A stretch of DNA of 62,638 nt from Saliphagus infecundisoli (GCF_020177375.1 NZ_JAIWHV010000023.1:1-62638), one strand, 5' to 3'; positions 6,048 to 14,420 are shown, numbered from the stretch's first letter. Numbers and translations: made by a program. The notes: generated by a model from the sequence alone, not told the origin.

Positions 6048-8317
6048 TCGGCAGTCGCTCCTTCTTCTACGACCCCGCCTGTGTCACCGTTTTCGACGGC
6101 GAAGTCAGTGTTGACACCCTCGCCGGAGAGGAGCTGACTCGCGAAGCTGTTGGCCAGCACCGCCGACACGGACAGCACCATCGCAATCATCGCGAACACG
6201 GGGTGGACGAGGCCAGTCGTCGCCGCCGCGACACCAATACCGTTGAACGAGAACGCTGCTACGAGATTTTGTCGAGTTTTCCGGTAGCTCTCTCGGCCGA
6301 TCTCGTGGGCGTCCATCACGCCGCCCAGCCGATCGCCCATCAGCACGATGTCGGCGGACTCGATGGCGATGTCCGTCCCCGCGCCGATAGCGATGCCGAT
6401 GTCGGCCTGCGTGAGTGCCGGGGCGTCGTTAATGCCGTCGCCAACCATCGCCACGCGGTGCCCTTCATCCTGCAGATGACCGATCTCCTCGCGCTTCTCG
6501 TCGGGCAGCACGTCGGCCATCACGCGGTCGATGCCTACCTCCTCGGCGACCGCTTCGGCGGTACGCGCGTTGTCACCGGTGATCATGACGGGCGTGATAC
6601 CGGTGTCGTGCATTCGCTGGACGGTCGCAGCGGCGTCGACCTTGATTTCATCGCCGATGCCGATCAGGCCCACAAGATCGCCGTCACGGACGACGCCCGA
6701 GACCGTGAGGCCGCGATGCTGGAGGCGCTCGATCTCAGCGGCCACACGCGAGAGATCGATGCCCTCGTCAGCGAGCCAGCCCGGCTTCCCCACGAGGACG
6801 TCGTCACCGTCGGCGGTTGCCCGGATGCCCTTGCCGGTGACAGAATCGAACGTCTCGGGGTCGGCGTATTCCACGCCACGCTCGTCGGCACACTCGAGAA
6901 TTGCGCCGGCGAGCGGATGTTCGGAGAACGCCTCTGCACCCGCTGCCGTCGCCAGCACCTCGGACTCAGCACCATCGAGTCCAACGACCTCGCTGACGGC
7001 GGGCTCGCCGACCGTGATGGTGCCTGTCTTGTCCAAGACCATGCGGTCGACGTCGGGGAAGATCTGGAAGGCGTCCCCGGAGCGCATCAGAATGCCGTGG
7101 TTTGCCGCCTTTCCGCCGCCGCGGATTAGGGCGAGCGGCGTCGCCATCCCGAGCGCACAGGGATACCCGAGGACGAGAACGGCCAGCGCCGCGAAGGCAC
7201 CGCGCTGAACGTTCGGGCTGGCATCCCACGTGAACGGCGTGACCAGCCAGAACAGGAAGGCCAGCGCGGCGATGGTCAAAACGGTGGGGACGAAGTACCG
7301 CAGAACGCGGTCGGCGAGTTGAATGATCCCGGGTTTCATTGCTCGCGCTTCTTCAATCTCGTGAGCGACCTGATTCAGAAACGCGTCCTCGCCGGTCTCG
7401 GTGACTTCGACCAACAGCGTGCTGGTCTCGTTGACGCTGCCACCGATCACCTCGTCGCCTGCAGATTTCTCCTCGGGGATGGACTCGCCGGTGGCAACCG
7501 ACTCATCGACGGTTGATTTGCCGTCGACGACCTCGCCGTCGACGGGGATGTTCTCACCGGGTTTGACGCGGACGCGGTCGCCGACATCAAGATCGTCGAC
7601 CGGGACTTCCTTGGCGCCGTCCTCGGTGATGCGGCGTGCGGTGTCCGGTTGGAGGTCGAGGAGGCTCTGGACGGCCTGCGACGCTCGCGTACGGACGATG
7701 AGGCTGGTATACTCCGAGAGAATGTGATAGGTGGTGATGAATACGGAGACGGCGAAGAAGTGGACGGTCGGGAACCCCGGAAAGACGGACAGACCGAGGA
7801 ATCCGCCGAGCAACCCGGCGAAGGCGCCCGCCTCCAACAGGACGTGCTGGTTGAGGATGCCCCGACGAAGGCTCTGATAGGCCTTCTCCTTGATGTAGCG
7901 GCCGGGGCCGAACATCGTTCCAAGGGCCAGCGTGAGCGCACCGAGATCCATCGCCAGCGATTCGGACTCGAAACGGCCCATCACGACTATCATCCAACCC
8001 ATCAACGCGGCGACGACGATAGAGGCGCTCCCCGCGAGGACGAGCCGACGCTTACCGTCGGCGAGTTCGGCCTGCTGCTCTTCGTACCGCTTCTCCTTGT
8101 CCGGGTCGCGGATCGAGTAACCGAGGTCGCGGAGCGTGTCCTTCACTTCGACCTCGTCGATGCGGTCGTCGTCGTACTGGACGAGTACCTCCTCGTGGGC
8201 GAGGCTCACATCGACGTCCTCAACCCCGTCGGTGCGGTGGTATGCCTTCTCGATGCTCTCCGCGCAGAACGAGCAAGACATTCCGCCGACGTTGAACTGT
8301 TTCTGTGTCGTTCCCAT
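6044..8317 (-). CDS. Heavy-metal P1B-type ATPase with YPC motif
   Basis: A 757-residue efflux ATPase. It has an N-terminal HMA domain (GMSCSFC at 12-18), membrane segments, the actuator TGES at 277-280, the phosphorylation site DKTGT at 429-433, SEHP further on, and GDGINDAPAL near the C-terminus. The membrane metal site, CPC in copper pumps, reads YPC (385-387, in LGYPCALGMATPL). This is a distinct subgroup whose ion I cannot state; its place beside merA suggests a thiophilic metal such as Hg, Cu or Cd. It is divergent from the ArsR-like regulator at 8451. Confidence 0.9.
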   Translation of the reverse strand: MGTTQKQFNVGGMSCSFCAESIEKAYHRTDGVEDVDVSLAHEEVLVQYDDDRIDEVEVKDTLRDLGYSIRDPDKEKRYEEQQAELADGKRRLVLAGSASIVVAALMGWMIVVMGRFESESLAMDLGALTLALGTMFGPGRYIKEKAYQSLRRGILNQHVLLEAGAFAGLLGGFLGLSVFPGFPTVHFFAVSVFITTYHILSEYTSLIVRTRASQAVQSLLDLQPDTARRITEDGAKEVPVDDLDVGDRVRVKPGENIPVDGEVVDGKSTVDESVATGESIPEEKSAGDEVIGGSVNETSTLLVEVTETGEDAFLNQVAHEIEEARAMKPGIIQLADRVLRYFVPTVLTIAALAFLFWLVTPFTWDASPNVQRGAFAALAVLVLGYPCALGMATPLALIRGGGKAANHGILMRSGDAFQIFPDVDRMVLDKTGTITVGEPAVSEVVGLDGAESEVLATAAGAEAFSEHPLAGAILECADERGVEYADPETFDSVTGKGIRATADGDDVLVGKPGWLADEGIDLSRVAAEIERLQHRGLTVSGVVRDGDLVGLIGIGDEIKVDAAATVQRMHDTGITPVMITGDNARTAEAVAEEVGIDRVMADVLPDEKREEIGHLQDEGHRVAMVGDGINDAPALTQADIGIAIGAGTDIAIESADIVLMGDRLGGVMDAHEIGRESYRKTRQNLVAAFSFNGIGVAAATTGLVHPVFAMIAMVLSVSAVLANSFASQLLSGEGVNTDFAVENGDTGGVVEEGATAD

Positions 8318-8450
8318 CTTGAGTCATCCTTGTCACGGGACGCCCATAACCATTACGATAGAAATTATAACGGTGTCAGGTATTTCGAACCGTAGTCGGA
8401 TGCGTGGCGTTACTCTTACTACCGTTGTTCTCCTACCCGATGGCAAGGAA
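8318..8450. promoter_or_regulatory. Divergent promoter region, ATPase and regulator
   Basis: The 130-bp spacer between two divergent starts contains TTACGATA (8353-8360) beside an AT-rich stretch, GAAATTATAA. The inverse word TATCGTAA lies at 5801-5808 upstream of the broken copZ. The shared word may be the operator of the regulator at 8451. Confidence 0.4.
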
Positions 8451-9005
8451 ATGGCCCTGCTTGAATCCGACGTGCCGATCCGCGAGGTCGTCACGACCGA
8501 CCCTGAGAAGGCGAAAGCCCTCGAGAATGACGTGCGAGCGAAGATACTGGACATGCTCGCCGAGGAAGAGATGACGATCGAGGGGATTCATGAAGAACTG
8601 CAGCGGCGCGGCGAGGACAAGGCCGAGACGACAGCGCGGCACCACGTGAACGTCCTGAAGGACGCCGAAATGGTCGAGATTGCCCGGCTTGAGGAGGCCG
8701 GTGGCGGCACGCGGAAGTACTACAAGTCGAACACGCGAGTCTTCTCCTATGACCTTCCGGAAGGGGCCGACGAGAGCCTCACGGGGACGCAGGCTACCGC
8801 GACTGAGGAGTTGGAGTCGCTCGTTGAGACGCTGTACACGGAACACGGCGACGAGATAGAGGCGGTCGCCCGCGAGATGAAGCCCTGCGAGTACTGCGAA
8901 ACCCAGTACTACGAGGAGTTCGTCCTCCGTGAACTGTTGAACCAGGCCCTCATCGATCTGAGCGAAACCGGTGGCCTCGAAGACGTGTTCGGGGAGAACG
9001 ACTGA
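8451..9005 (+). CDS. ArsR-like winged-helix metal regulator
   Basis: A 184-residue protein starting at the ATG 8451. The ArsR-type winged helix spans about 20-100 (NDVRAKILDMLAEEEMTIEG, then TTARHHVNVLKDAEMVEI). The C-terminal part has a Cys pair, KPCEYCETQYYEEF, likely the metal-sensing site. It is divergent from the P1B ATPase at 6044 and tail-to-tail with merA (4 bases apart). By position it should repress or activate the ATPase and copZ in response to metal; which metal is not visible. The long frame starting at 8136 is an artefact. Confidence 0.85.
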   Translation: MALLESDVPIREVVTTDPEKAKALENDVRAKILDMLAEEEMTIEGIHEELQRRGEDKAETTARHHVNVLKDAEMVEIARLEEAGGGTRKYYKSNTRVFSYDLPEGADESLTGTQATATEELESLVETLYTEHGDEIEAVAREMKPCEYCETQYYEEFVLRELLNQALIDLSETGGLEDVFGEND

Positions 9006-9008
9006 GCA

Positions 9009-10448
9009 TCACTCGACGCAACAGCTCATCTTCGAGGTGTCCCGGCGGAACGCCTGACAGGCGTGTTTGAACGCCTCGGAGAACGTCGGGAATGGATGGA
9101 TTGTGTCGATGATGTCATCGACGGTGAGGTCGAACTTCACGGCCAGCGTCGCCTCGGGGATCATGTCGGCGGCCCGTGGCCCAACCATGTGGACGCCGAC
9201 GATTTCGTCGGTTTCGTGGTGCTTGACGACCTGCACCAACCCACGCGTGTCCTCGACGGCCTTCGCCTTCGGGACGTCGTCCATCTTCACCGTTCGGCAC
9301 GTGCAGGTACCGTGCTCGTTCATATACTCCAATTCGGTGGTGCCGACGCTGGCGACTTCAGGGCTGGTGAACACCACCTTCGGGACAGTGTGGTAGTCGA
9401 TGGTTGAGCCCTCGTCGCCGGATGCGTTATTAACGGCGTGGTTACCCTCCTTGGCGGCAACGGTCTCCAGCATCGGCTCCCCGATGCAGTCTCCGGCCGC
9501 GTACACGTCCGGATTTCCAGTCTGGAACCCGTCATCCACGACGATGGCGCCCGATCCGTCAGTCTCGATACCGATCTCATCTAGTCCGATGTCGTCGGTG
9601 TTCGGGCTGACACCGGTAGCGACGAAGAGGTCGGCAGCCGTGAACGTCTGTGAGTCGCCGGCAACCGTGGCCTCGACGGTGACGCCGTATCCCGTCTCGC
9701 TTCCCTCGGAGACCCGCTCGATGTCCACACCCGTCTCGACGGTGATTCCCTCCGCCTCGAAGCACCGCTGGAGTTCACGCCCGAGCTGGCCCTCCATCTC
9801 AGACAGGACGCGGTTCGACCGCTGGAGGATCGTCACGTCCGTTCCCATATGGTGGAGGATCTGGCCCCACTCAAGCGCGACATAGCCACCACCGATCATC
9901 ACGATGCTCGTGGGGAGGTCGCAGCGTTCGAGGATGGTCTCGCTGGTCTCGTATTCCACTGTGTCAATTCCGTCGATAGGCACGATATCCGGAGAACTAC
10001 CGGTCGCCACGAGCGCCTTCTCTCCGGAAATCGTCGTGCCGGCGTCGGCACCATCGACAACCCCGATGGTCGTGTTGTCGACGAGGCAGCCGTATCCCTC
10101 GTAGATGTCTGTGCCGAAGTGTTCCGCCACGTCGATGTAGTTCTGTTCGCGGAGCGAGGCGACGATCTCGTCCTTCTCGTCGATGGCTGCCGCCCAGTTC
10201 GTTGCCGGTTGGTCGTCGTCGTATTCGACCGCATCAAAGGGAGTGTTCGGCGGCTCGTAGGCCGTCTTTCCCACTTCCAGGAGGTGCTTGCTCGGGATAC
10301 AGCCGACGTTCACGCACGTCCCGCCGAGTGGCAGTCCAGTGTTCACTATCGCGATTGAGAGGTCGCGCCGGTCGGCCTCTGTGATGGCCGCAAAGGCCGC
10401 TGAGCCGCCGCCGAGAATTACGAGGTCATACGAGCGAGAAGTCGTCAT
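9009..10448 (-). CDS. merA: Mercury(II) reductase
   Basis: A 479-residue flavoprotein disulfide reductase that reduces Hg(II) to Hg(0) with NADPH. It shows the FAD-binding GGGSAAF near 13, the redox pair in GGTCVNVGCIPSK (Cys 45 and 50), the NADPH-binding GGGYVALEWGQ, and YAAGDCIGEP. The C-terminal pair SCCVE (Cys 476-477) is the MerA-specific site that passes Hg to the active site and separates it from lipoamide dehydrogenase. There is no N-terminal HMA extension; the separate HMA gene at 5841 could have supplied it. It is divergent from the HxlR regulator at 10527. Confidence 0.93.
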   Translation of the reverse strand: MTTSRSYDLVILGGGSAAFAAITEADRRDLSIAIVNTGLPLGGTCVNVGCIPSKHLLEVGKTAYEPPNTPFDAVEYDDDQPATNWAAAIDEKDEIVASLREQNYIDVAEHFGTDIYEGYGCLVDNTTIGVVDGADAGTTISGEKALVATGSSPDIVPIDGIDTVEYETSETILERCDLPTSIVMIGGGYVALEWGQILHHMGTDVTILQRSNRVLSEMEGQLGRELQRCFEAEGITVETGVDIERVSEGSETGYGVTVEATVAGDSQTFTAADLFVATGVSPNTDDIGLDEIGIETDGSGAIVVDDGFQTGNPDVYAAGDCIGEPMLETVAAKEGNHAVNNASGDEGSTIDYHTVPKVVFTSPEVASVGTTELEYMNEHGTCTCRTVKMDDVPKAKAVEDTRGLVQVVKHHETDEIVGVHMVGPRAADMIPEATLAVKFDLTVDDIIDTIHPFPTFSEAFKHACQAFRRDTSKMSCCVE

Positions 10449-10526
10449 CTTGGTCTATAGTTTGTAACGCGAAGTTATTATACTGTGGAGTCCAAAGCTA
10501 TTGAGTAGGTTGGAGGCCTCTAAGTA

Positions 10527-10889
10527 ATGGCAGACGCTACTTCTTCACCGGAACCGACGTGCGACGTTGACGGGACGTGTTACTGTCCACTGACGGGCGT
10601 GATCAACACGCTCAGTCGAAAATACGCGATGCAGTTGGTGAGCATCATCGGCGCCCACGACTCGCTTCGCTTCGCCGAGATTGAAGACCACCTCGCGAGT
10701 GCCAGCACCTCGACGATCTCGAAGCGGTTGGACGAGTTCAAGGAGGCTGGACTGGTGTCGCGCACGCAGTACAACGAGATTCCGCCGCGCGTGGAGTATG
10801 CACTGACCGAGGAAGGTCACGAAGTGCGCGAGCGGCTCGAACCACTGCTGGAGTGGACGATGACTCGATCTGGCACGGCCACTCAATAA
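10527..10889 (+). CDS. HxlR-type regulator with N-terminal Cys cluster
   Basis: A 120-residue HxlR winged helix (PLTGVINTLSRKYAMQLVSI, then STISKRLDEFKEAGLVSR). Three Cys sit at the N-terminus (CDVDGTCYC), well placed to sense Hg or another thiophilic metal. The gene has GGAGG about 10 nt before the ATG and is divergent from merA with 78 bases between them, so it is the best candidate for the merA regulator. Confidence 0.85.
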   Translation: MADATSSPEPTCDVDGTCYCPLTGVINTLSRKYAMQLVSIIGAHDSLRFAEIEDHLASASTSTISKRLDEFKEAGLVSRTQYNEIPPRVEYALTEEGHEVRERLEPLLEWTMTRSGTATQ

Positions 10890-11060
10890 GCACCTCTATT
10901 GGTTAGCTGAATGAACTCAAATTGCTCGGAACAAACAAGGTCAGTCTACTGAACTCACTCTCTAAGTCTTGCACGCCGATTTCAACATATCTTCTATCTA
11001 TCCACATCAACTAGTGTGAGAATCTCCGCTACCCCCTCTGAATCTACCATGGAGTAACGG

Positions 11061-12689
11061 CTAGTTGTCGGCAGTTTCACCTCCGTCGGCGACCGTCTGG
11101 GGCGTCTCGTACTGGGTGACAGTCGGCTGGTTCGTCGGAAGCAGCAGGTGCTTCACGAGTGCTTTGCCGAGGCTAACTGGCACAGCGTTCCCGATCTGCT
11201 TCGTGATCTGAGTCTTGTTCCCGGCGAACTCGTACGCTTCGGGAAAGCCTTGGGCCACAGCAAGCTCCCGTGGTTGGAGCATCCGGTAGCGGAGATCGAG
11301 TCCCCACGGGTAACAGTCTGGGATGCACAGCGCGTGACGATCTTTCGTCGTTACCGTCGGGAGCGGCTCGTCGATTGACTCCACGTCGGAATTCCCGTAG
11401 TATTCCACCAGGAACGGACGAGCAAGGTACGGATCGGACCCAGTTGCGGTGATCGTCGGGTACGGCTCCTCGATCTCGTGCGTTCGGGGACACTGCCCTT
11501 CTCGTTCGCTCTTGTATGGGACGAGAAACGGCCAAACGAGGTGCCCATCGTGGTTTTTCGCCGTCACCGTGCGGAGTGAACACTCGTCCGGCTCGTAGGT
11601 CGTGTTTGAGTGCAGCCCTCGGAACGCTCCGTTTCGTGGAAGAACGAACGGGTCAGTGTGGATACAGTGGATCGCCCCCCGCGTGGCGACCGTCGGGACG
11701 GGACTTTCGGTGGCGTCCTTCGCCAGTGCGTTCGAGTGCTGTCCCATCACCATCGTCGTCGAAAACTCGGTCTCATCGGCGTCAGGATCGGCTGCTGGCC
11801 CCTCCACGAGGAACGGATCGTCGCGTTCGTCGGCTGTGTGCTCGAGATCGTCGAGGGCAACCACGTCGTCTTGCATCGCTTCGACGTCTTCGGGCGTGAT
11901 CTCGGCGATGGCGTCTGCGTACGGCGCGAGACTGTCGGCACAGTGTTGGCGGATGCCTTCGGCGATCCGCTGCATCGTGTTGTTCGACAGGGGCCGAGAG
12001 CGCGTCCAGATCGAGTCGCCGAGCTCGTCCCAGTCGATGATCTCCGCAGCACTGCGCCACTCGTCGGTACCCGGCTCGTCGCCGTTCTGACTGTGGGTTG
12101 GGTCGGGGAACGCGGGACGATAGTCCCGACGCGCCATGACGAAGAAGCGGCGGCGAGAGGTTGCATCACCGTAGTCCGCCGCGTTCAACGTCGTGTGGCG
12201 AACCGAATAGCGGTCGGCCTCCAGCTGGGTTTTCCAGGCGTCGAATTTCGTCCCGTCACGCGTCGGTTCACCATCGACGATGGGTCCCCACGATTTGAAC
12301 TCGGGGACGTTCTCGAGGAGAACCGACTCGGGTTGGAGTTTGCCGATCCAGTCGAGGACGTGCATCGGGCTCGCACGCTGCTGTTCGGTCACCGGCTTGC
12401 CGCCTCGGGCGGCCGAGAAGTGCGTACACTCGGGAGCGGCGATGAGGAGATCGACGGCTCCAGGGTCGACGACGTCGGGCGGGTAGAGTTCCTCGACTTT
12501 CGCGTTGAGGTGCGCCGCCCACGGGTGGTTTCGTTGGTGAGTTTCGATAGCCTTCCCCCAGTGATTGACTGCAACGAGTTCGACGTCGCGGTCCAACTCT
12601 TCGCAGGCTTCTGCGAGGGCCGTTGAAAGACCCCCACCGCCGCAAAACAGGTCCACGGCACGAACGGCCTCGTCTGATCGGTTTGTCAT
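11061..12689 (-). CDS. DNA (cytosine-5) methyltransferase
   Basis: A 542-residue C5-MTase using S-adenosylmethionine. Motif I DLFCGGGG is at 13-20, motif IV PECTHFS with catalytic Cys 88, motif VI ENVPEF near 127, and motif VIII SRRRFF. A large target-recognition region follows, then motifs IX/X with AQGFPEAYEF and QIGNAVP. The start at 12689, not 12782, is set by leader e and GGAGG 15 nt upstream. No restriction enzyme is adjacent, so it looks like an orphan, perhaps self-protection or regulation of a mobile element. Its promoter carries the cassette inverted repeat, which ties it to the zinc-ribbon array. The 10890-11060 gap shows no gene. Confidence 0.93.
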   Translation of the reverse strand: MTNRSDEAVRAVDLFCGGGGLSTALAEACEELDRDVELVAVNHWGKAIETHQRNHPWAAHLNAKVEELYPPDVVDPGAVDLLIAAPECTHFSAARGGKPVTEQQRASPMHVLDWIGKLQPESVLLENVPEFKSWGPIVDGEPTRDGTKFDAWKTQLEADRYSVRHTTLNAADYGDATSRRRFFVMARRDYRPAFPDPTHSQNGDEPGTDEWRSAAEIIDWDELGDSIWTRSRPLSNNTMQRIAEGIRQHCADSLAPYADAIAEITPEDVEAMQDDVVALDDLEHTADERDDPFLVEGPAADPDADETEFSTTMVMGQHSNALAKDATESPVPTVATRGAIHCIHTDPFVLPRNGAFRGLHSNTTYEPDECSLRTVTAKNHDGHLVWPFLVPYKSEREGQCPRTHEIEEPYPTITATGSDPYLARPFLVEYYGNSDVESIDEPLPTVTTKDRHALCIPDCYPWGLDLRYRMLQPRELAVAQGFPEAYEFAGNKTQITKQIGNAVPVSLGKALVKHLLLPTNQPTVTQYETPQTVADGGETADN

Positions 12690-12734
12690 CTTTTGAACCC
12701 TCCACCCCTTGTCGAGGGGGTCGAACAACGCCAC
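12690..12734 (-). promoter_or_regulatory. Cassette leader hairpin, copy e (methyltransferase)
   Basis: Minus strand: GTGGCGTTGTTCG, then ACCCCCTCGACAAGGGGT (a five-pair stem with the loop changed), then GGAGG and 10 nt to the ATG at 12689. Confidence 0.7.
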
Positions 12735-12790
12735 CGACGTGCGGTGCAGTCCGCAGCCCGTCGAGTTGAGGAACAGCGGCAAGGTTCCAA

Positions 12791-12832
12791 GTTACCCCAC
12801 GCCCTCGTATTCTGTTTCCTCCGTGGGGTAAC
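12791..12832 (-). promoter_or_regulatory. Inverted repeat with 22-nt spacer, methyltransferase promoter
   Basis: GTTACCCCAC (12791-12800) and GTGGGGTAAC (12823-12832). Spacing is identical to 4592-4633 and 15819-15860 while the spacer sequence is unrelated, so the arms rather than the spacer are under selection. Confidence 0.65.
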
Positions 12833-12891
12833 GAAGAGAGTCCCATCGAGAGAGGTGGTGAGCAAACCGGCGATACCGCCGCCGGTTAGGA

Positions 12892-13041
12892 TCACTGTTC
12901 GTTGTGGTTCGCGTCTCGAATTCTCGAAGCCGCCTCGTCGATCGCGTCTTGAAGATCGGCACGCTTGAAGGTGGCCGGACGACTCGATCCTGCAAACGTC
13001 GACGTCCGGGGAGCGTAGCCGGCCCAGTGGTCGTCGCGACC
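12892..13041 (-). pseudogene. In-frame continuation after UAG of the 13042 gene
   Basis: After the TAG at 13042-13044 the same frame continues open for 49 codons, GRDDHWAGYAPRTSTFAGSS and onward, to a TGA at 12892. It is acidic, with a C-terminal helix DLQDAIDEAASRIRDANHNE, and has no start codon of its own. It reads like the second half of a 119-residue protein cut by a nonsense codon, or a readthrough extension. Confidence 0.45.
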
Positions 13042-13254
13042 CTACTCCAACTTGTAGAGCCGAGAGTGCTCGGCGTCGCAGAGTGAGATCGTCTCTTTCG
13101 TCACGTTGACGTACGCCAGTCGGTCGAGATCGAGCGATTCACAATAGACCTCAATCCGTTTGCGGTCTTCGAAGCTCCCTGTCCGTAGCTGGAGCCGCTC
13201 TAGATCACCGCCCCCAAACCTGGAAAGCATCGTTTGGCTCTCTTCAGAAGGCAT
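13042..13254 (-). CDS. 70-residue protein, possibly truncated by UAG
   Basis: The protein is MPSEESQTMLSRFGGGDLER followed by alternating strands and helices (RIEVYCESLDLDRLAYVNVT). It is acidic with no zinc site. Its ATG overlaps the stop of the 20-codon frame at 13244-13306. It ends at a TAG after which the frame stays open for 49 codons, so the ancestral protein was probably about 119 residues. Unknown function. Confidence 0.6.
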   Translation of the reverse strand: MPSEESQTMLSRFGGGDLERLQLRTGSFEDRKRIEVYCESLDLDRLAYVNVTKETISLCDAEHSRLYKLE

Positions 13255-13306
13255 CGGTGGTCACCTTGACCGAGTCGTCTGTTCGTGACATCTCGCTCCA
13301 TCCCAT
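13244..13306 (-). CDS. 20-residue mini-ORF behind leader f
   Basis: MGWSEMSRTDDSVKVTTDAF begins at the ATG 10 nt after leader f and overlaps the next gene by 11 bases. It could be a leader peptide that couples ribosomes to the downstream gene, or simply the place where that gene's translation is initiated. Confidence 0.4.
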   Translation of the reverse strand: MGWSEMSRTDDSVKVTTDAF

Positions 13307-13343
13307 CGTACCTCTGCCCCTCTCGGGGGGTGACCAACGCCAC
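13307..13343 (-). promoter_or_regulatory. Cassette leader hairpin, copy f
   Basis: Minus strand: GTGGCGTTGGTCA, then CCCCCCGAGAGGGG, then CAGAGG before the ATG at 13306. It lies between two genes with no GTTACCCCAC pair, showing that the leader also occurs inside longer gene runs. Confidence 0.6.
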
Positions 13344-13367
13344 CGGATGTGCGGTGCGCGCAGGCAG

Positions 13368-13541
13368 TCACGCCGGGGTTGCTGGGTCGTGGCTGTCGGG
13401 ATCGTCACACGAGCAGCCGATCGCGGCGACGTCGCCACAGTTGGGACACTCGTAGATCGGAATCACGTCCGAGCCCCGCTGGGGCAGCGGTCCTTCTTTC
13501 GGCCCCTCGTAGCCACACTCGGAACAGTGAGAGCGACTCAT
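13368..13541 (-). CDS. 57-residue double zinc-ribbon-like protein
   Basis: The protein starts MSRSHCSECGYEGPKEGPLP, then YECPNCG and a further CSCDD, giving CxxC and CxxC pairs about 26 residues apart plus two extra Cys. The ATG shares ATGA with the stop of the upstream gene. Too short for routine gene calling but clearly coding by its zinc pattern and coupling. Confidence 0.7.
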   Translation of the reverse strand: MSRSHCSECGYEGPKEGPLPQRGSDVIPIYECPNCGDVAAIGCSCDDPDSHDPATPA

Positions 13542-13930
13542 CGGTCTCGCCGTGCTTCCTCGCGGACCCAGTGGGCCGCCTGCTGGTGGTCAGCAACCAG
13601 TTCGTGCGTTGTGGTCTTCCCAGCGAGCAGCCGGCCGGTCTCGACATCGGTCACGACGTCGGAGCGAGCGACTGCCGAGAGCAGATCGCTCGCGATTGAA
13701 GCCATCGTCGCTGCCCGTTCGTGGGCGTAGGCGTCGTGTTCGTGATCGAGCGCGGGCTCGGCGGGCCGGTCGGCCTCGAGTTCGGCGAGGCGCAGGATCG
13801 CCCGTGCACCCCAGCAGTCGAACTTGGTGTCGTCGAGGTGGTCCGACTCGTGAACCACGTCGTGTAACTGCTCGGCACGATCGCGGATGATCGGTGCATA
13901 CGCCTCGGCATCGATCTCCTCGTCAGTCAT
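13538..13930 (-). CDS. 130-residue helical acidic protein
   Basis: The start at 13930 (MTDEEIDAEAYAPIIRDRAE) overlaps the upstream gene by 8 bases; the much longer frame to 14227 is an artefact. It is strongly helical, acidic and His-rich (DVVHESDHLDD, LDHEHDAYAHER), with a basic C-terminal end. It could be a small DNA- or metal-binding helical protein; function unknown. Confidence 0.7.
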   Translation of the reverse strand: MTDEEIDAEAYAPIIRDRAEQLHDVVHESDHLDDTKFDCWGARAILRLAELEADRPAEPALDHEHDAYAHERAATMASIASDLLSAVARSDVVTDVETGRLLAGKTTTHELVADHQQAAHWVREEARRDR

Positions 13931-14243
13931 CCCGATCGGCCCCCACATTGCCGGAGTGCTCGCCGACCGGGCACCACCACTGGACGACAACCGTCCCGTT
14001 ATCGAGATCATCGACATCGTACTCGGCGCCGTCTGGGATCGGCAACGTGACGTGTTCCTCGCCGGCCTCTTCGGGGTAGCCCTCGGCCGGTTCCGAGCGG
14101 TCGTCGCCGTACTCGGCGTCTGGTACCGGATCATCGATCCCGCCGGGTCGACCGTAGCCGGGAACGGCGTGAGGGTCCGAATCAAGCGCCCGCCGCCGTT
14201 CCTCTCGAGCGCCCTGATGGAGCTCACGGAGTTCGGGATCCAT
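13923..14243 (-). CDS. 106-residue acidic protein
   Basis: The start at 14243 (MDPELRELHQGAREERRRAL) shares a base with the stop of the 33-residue gene upstream. The middle is Pro-, Gly- and Asp-rich and probably disordered; the end has WWCPVGEHSGN with a single Cys. Unknown function; internal member of a coupled run. Confidence 0.65.
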   Translation of the reverse strand: MDPELRELHQGAREERRRALDSDPHAVPGYGRPGGIDDPVPDAEYGDDRSEPAEGYPEEAGEEHVTLPIPDGAEYDVDDLDNGTVVVQWWCPVGEHSGNVGADRDD

Positions 14244-14344
14244 CAGCACCACCCCTCGTCGGGTTCACTCGAGAGGCTGCTGTCGTCTTCGGTGAGCGGT
14301 ACGTCTTCGTCGAACGTGCGGTCGTAGACCTCGAGTAGTGGCAT
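14243..14344 (-). CDS. 33-residue acidic mini-protein
   Basis: MPLLEVYDRTFDEDVPLTED and a short acidic tail ending in WC. It has haloarchaeal codon use and acidity and is coupled to the next gene through TGATG. An overlapping frame, MKAVARPLEV, starts at 14381 directly after leader g and may be a decoy or upstream ORF. Confidence 0.5.
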   Translation of the reverse strand: MPLLEVYDRTFDEDVPLTEDDSSLSSEPDEGWC

Positions 14345-14381
14345 TCGAACTCACTTCCAGGGGACGAGCTACTGCCTTCAT

Positions 14382-14420
14382 CTCGCCCCTCTACCCCTCT
14401 CGGGGGTGAATCGACACTAC
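14382..14420 (-). promoter_or_regulatory. Cassette leader hairpin, copy g
   Basis: Minus strand: GTGTCGATTC, then ACCCC-CGAGA-GGGGT, then TAGAGGGG. The preceding bases GCACCGCAC also occur before copies e and f. Confidence 0.55.

Noticed and set aside
6203-7129. Plus-strand frames opposite the YPC ATPase
   Set aside because: Shadows of a GC-rich gene with conserved P-type motifs on the minus strand.
9009-10448. Dihydrolipoamide dehydrogenase instead of MerA
   Set aside because: The C-terminal vicinal Cys pair and the separate HMA and thiol-regulator neighbours favour mercuric reductase.
11061-12689. Restriction-modification system around the methyltransferase
   Set aside because: No endonuclease-like gene lies next to it. 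Neighbours are zinc-ribbon micro-proteins and a mercury block.
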